Positions 61,569-64,000 of a DNA stretch of 64,000 nt are shown here, piece after piece (positions within the stretch are counted from its first letter, which is position 1; each line of letters opens with the position of its first letter). A model generated the notes under the pieces. That model made no database searches. It was not told the origin of the DNA and was given only the letters and a program-made list of their open reading frames with translations. Location: the NCBI GenBank assembly GCA_030063045.1, contig JAQSEB010000042.1, positions 2,480,001 through 2,544,000 on the forward strand. Direction: 5' to 3'. This DNA comes from Pratylenchus scribneri (taxonomy: Eukaryota > Nematoda > Chromadorea > Rhabditida > Pratylenchidae). The position numbers and the translations under genes are program-made.

Positions 61569-63222
61569 AAGAATAAAATGGATTAATGAATGAATTGAAT
61601 ACAAAAACATGTAAAAAGGAATGCAATATGGTCAAAATAATCATTCTTTTTATGGACATTTCTTTCTTGAATAAACTTTTTATGATTATTTGTTGGTTGA
61701 TTGAAAATGATGCCATTGGATTTTGGGACAATGTAATTGGCGGCAGACAATTTCATCGGAGAATGGAATTTTTGAATGGGAAAATGGAAAATTCCTCAAT
61801 TTGAATTTGGACAAAATCCAATTTAAATTCTTTTGTTCGGCGGATGGCAAATACAGATATCTGAGGATTTTATTGGAATTGGCTTTGAAATATTCCATTC
61901 AAATCCATCCAGATTACTTTTAAATTGACAACCAATAAATTCATATTTCCAATTAAATTTTGGGTTTCCCATTTCAGCCCAAATCAACACAAATATGCTC
62001 AAAAATATTCAACCCAGAAAATGTTTGTATTTAAGGGCAGCCTTTTAATCATGAAAAAAGTCGTAAAATTCCATCACGAGTCCAACATTTTGGGTAAATG
62101 CAATGTCAAAATGAACTTTTTTCTTCATTCTTTTTTGATGGTTGGCCTTTTCCCTTGTGTTTAATCCAACATTTTTGTCCGCCTTTTTCTTGCGCATTGG
62201 CAAAAATGGCAAAGGACTATGGAGTTCGAAGCCATGGCCGTGGCCGCCTATTCCTTAATGACGTCCTTTCTATCCCTGTAGGGGATTCATTCTCCTCCCT
62301 CCTTCTCACATAAATTCATCCTTTTTTAACATTTTTAGTCGCCCACCCCCTTTTTTTACGAATTTAAAAGGAAGCCAATTTTTCTAAAATAATGACCTTC
62401 AAAAAAGAATTCTTTAGGCCAATTTTGTTCGAATACGGTTAAATAAACCAATGCCCACCATCCCAAATTCATTCGTCCTCGACACTAAATAAATGACCCA
62501 GAAAAATGGAAAATTACTCACTAAATGAACGATCAAAATTGCTGTTGGGTAATAAATCAGCGGTCACAAAAATAACCCAAAAAATTTAATAATAATTGGA
62601 ATTACTCACAACCACAAATTTAATATCAAGCATCCTCCAATTTGGGCCCAATTCATCAATTGTCTTAAAAACCTTCCTCTCTTCTCTCCGTTCAAAATTT
62701 GCCACATTTCCTGTGGCCATTCCTCCTCCCCCACCAATTATTCATCAATCATATTTGCCACCTTCCTCCCATATTTTATTGAAAAATTCCATTCATTTTT
62801 GTCCCCCAAAATTGCGCATTTTCCATTCCCATCCAACAATTCGGCCCTTCCCCTCAATCCCCCCTATCAATTCACATTCATTTCACATTGTCCGTCCTCT
62901 AAATAAATCCAATCCCCTTTGTTCCCAGCCTCAATCCTCCTTTCATTCACAATTCATTTCATTCATTCATTTTTGGTCGTTTGTCGACGAACTTTTTATG
63001 GGGGCGGGGGGCATCCAATACCCATTTTTGTTTCGCGCACGGAGATGGATGGGGGAATTGGGGGAACGGGAAGTTTGACGAAAATAAATGAATGATATGA
63101 TCGCCGCCAGCCGCCGTTCTCCCTCACTTTCGCCCCACCTTTTTCATATTTGACCGAACACAACAAACCAATCTAAACTTCAACATTTTTATTAGACATT
63201 TTTGTCCATAAATTACGTACGA
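61569..63222. other. Non-coding spacer before the MFS gene
   Basis: AT-rich. Short frames at 61.6-61.9 kb show no family resemblance. It probably holds the 3'UTR of the gene to the left and the promoter of the MFS gene; nothing else is recognised. Confidence 0.5.
61572..61577 (+). promoter_or_regulatory. Candidate poly(A) signal of the GAS1/GFR-like gene
   Basis: AATAAA starts 4 bases after the stop codon; a second lies at 61670-61675. Either could serve. Confidence 0.4.
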
Positions 63223-64000
63223 ATGGCACTGCCAATGCCAACTCCCATTGTCGCAATCAAACCCCTGGAAAAAGGCCCTTTGGCCAGTCGAACTCGTTTC
63301 ATGCTTTTGGTTTTGGTCGTCCTTTGCCTGATGATCAATTGGGCCAACATTTTGGCCTTCAATTTTACAATTGTATGGCAAAATAAATAAATGGATTATT
63401 ATTATTCGGTTGGCATTTGTAGATTTGTATGCATCCAAAAGGGGCAATAAATGTGAGTGGCGAAGAAATTGACGACCAAATGGAATTCTCAATGAATTCA
63501 TCCATCGCCAATGAGAATGCATATTTGACGAGGGAATTCACCAATTATGAAAAAGTTGGGAACATTCATTTTGATTTAAAATTGACATTTGGTAATTCAT
63601 TCCAGAGTCAGGCAATGGCAGTTGTGGCCGCCGGTGCCCTAATCACCAACATTCCAATTGTCACTTTGATCAATGTTTGTATTTGGCATCAAAATATGAA
63701 TTTATTTATTTTCCAGTGGTATGGTCCTCGGTATTTGTTCACGGCTGTCGGTCTATTTGGCGCATTTGCCACCGCCCTAATCCCATATGCAATGAAAATG
63801 GGATGGGGATGGTCTGCTTTTTGGGCCATTTTAATTTATCTTTGATCATTTTGTTCAGGTTTTTGGCTGCCCGTGTCCTCCAGGGAATGGCATTTGCCGG
63901 GGATATGGCCACATTTGGCCATTTTGTCACATATTGGACCTATCATAAGCAATATGCATTCTTCACGGCAACACTCTGTGTTTATGTCCAATTGGCTCCA
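63223..64000 (+). CDS. MFS transporter, SLC17-like (N-terminal part, cut by window end)
   Basis: Exons 63223-63372, 63423-63554, 63606-63674, 63717-63811 and 63859 to the window end, in agreeing phase. The ATG at 63223 lies 28 bases after a TTTATTAG acceptor. TM1 (FMLLVLVVLCLMINWANILA) ends in FNFTIICM, as in the nematode SLC17-like MFS proteins I know. An extracellular loop with two potential N-glycosylation sites (NVS, NSS) follows, then TM2 (AMAVVAAGALITNIPIVTLI), WYGPR, TM3 and the MFS helix FLAARVLQGMAFAGD with the R-x-x-QG motif. SLC17 proteins carry organic anions (phosphate, glutamate, sialic acid) across membranes; the substrate here cannot be named. About one third to one half of a usual 450-500 residue protein is visible. 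Confidence 0.8.

Noticed and set aside
61586..61923. Two overlapping short frames (hydrophobic start, then FKFFCSADGKYRYLR)
   Set aside because: No splice sites join them into a plausible gene and no family is recognised; treated as spacer.
1..64000. CRISPR arrays, bacterial operons, riboswitches, tRNA or rRNA genes
   Set aside because: The DNA is eukaryotic with spliced genes; tandem arrays here have no unique spacers, and I saw no tRNA-like or rRNA sequence.

Overview
This is eukaryotic DNA, almost certainly from a nematode. The genes have many short introns (about 40-60 bases) and AT-rich spacers. Several encode nematode-typical proteins: a C6-domain secreted protein, a transthyretin-like protein, a cog-1/Nkx6 homeobox protein, a GAS1/GFR-like receptor and a nematode-style SLC17-like MFS transporter. 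An unusual share of GC-AG introns (5 of about 47 junctions I resolved) and many C/G homopolymer runs would fit a tylenchid such as a cyst nematode. That placement is an inference.

Layout. 1-5.3 kb: non-coding, with C-runs. 5.3-21.0 kb (+): a ROR/CAM-1 receptor tyrosine kinase (Ig, Frizzled CRD, kringle, TM, kinase) whose kinase has lost its DFG motif. Its last large intron (6.9 kb) is an AT-rich satellite split by a young gag-only LTR retrotransposon. 21.5-22.0 kb (-): a small secreted C6-domain protein. 22.8-23.4 kb: a 26-bp satellite. 23.7-44.8 kb (+): one very large gene, the SZT2 subunit of the KICSTOR complex, with satellites and two MITE-like elements in its introns. 45.1-48.5 kb (+): a divergent Integrator subunit 10. 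48.8-49.4 kb (+): a transthyretin-like secreted protein. 49.8-54.3 kb (-): the cog-1/Nkx6 homeobox gene. 54.3-60.5 kb: a long gene-free spacer between divergent genes. 60.5-61.6 kb (+): a GAS1/GDNF-receptor-like GPI protein. 63.2 kb to the end (+): a partial MFS transporter.

The genes do not form an operon or pathway; this is ordinary euchromatin with independent genes. The notable content is (i) three perfect 8-mer matches to the lsy-6 microRNA seed in the predicted cog-1 3'UTR, echoing the C. elegans lsy-6/cog-1 switch; (ii) a family of 34-bp satellite arrays in introns of three genes, two of them inside what look like terminal-inverted-repeat elements; (iii) satellites that share sequence words, as if built from common modules; (iv) the gag-only retrotransposon with apparently identical LTRs; and (v) the GC-AG introns with a near-invariant AG|GCAA donor.

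Exon models were made by eye from splice consensus, reading frame and remembered family sequences. Junction phases were checked for ROR, C6, INTS10, TTL, cog-1, the GFR-like gene and MFS. SZT2 was checked only in part.
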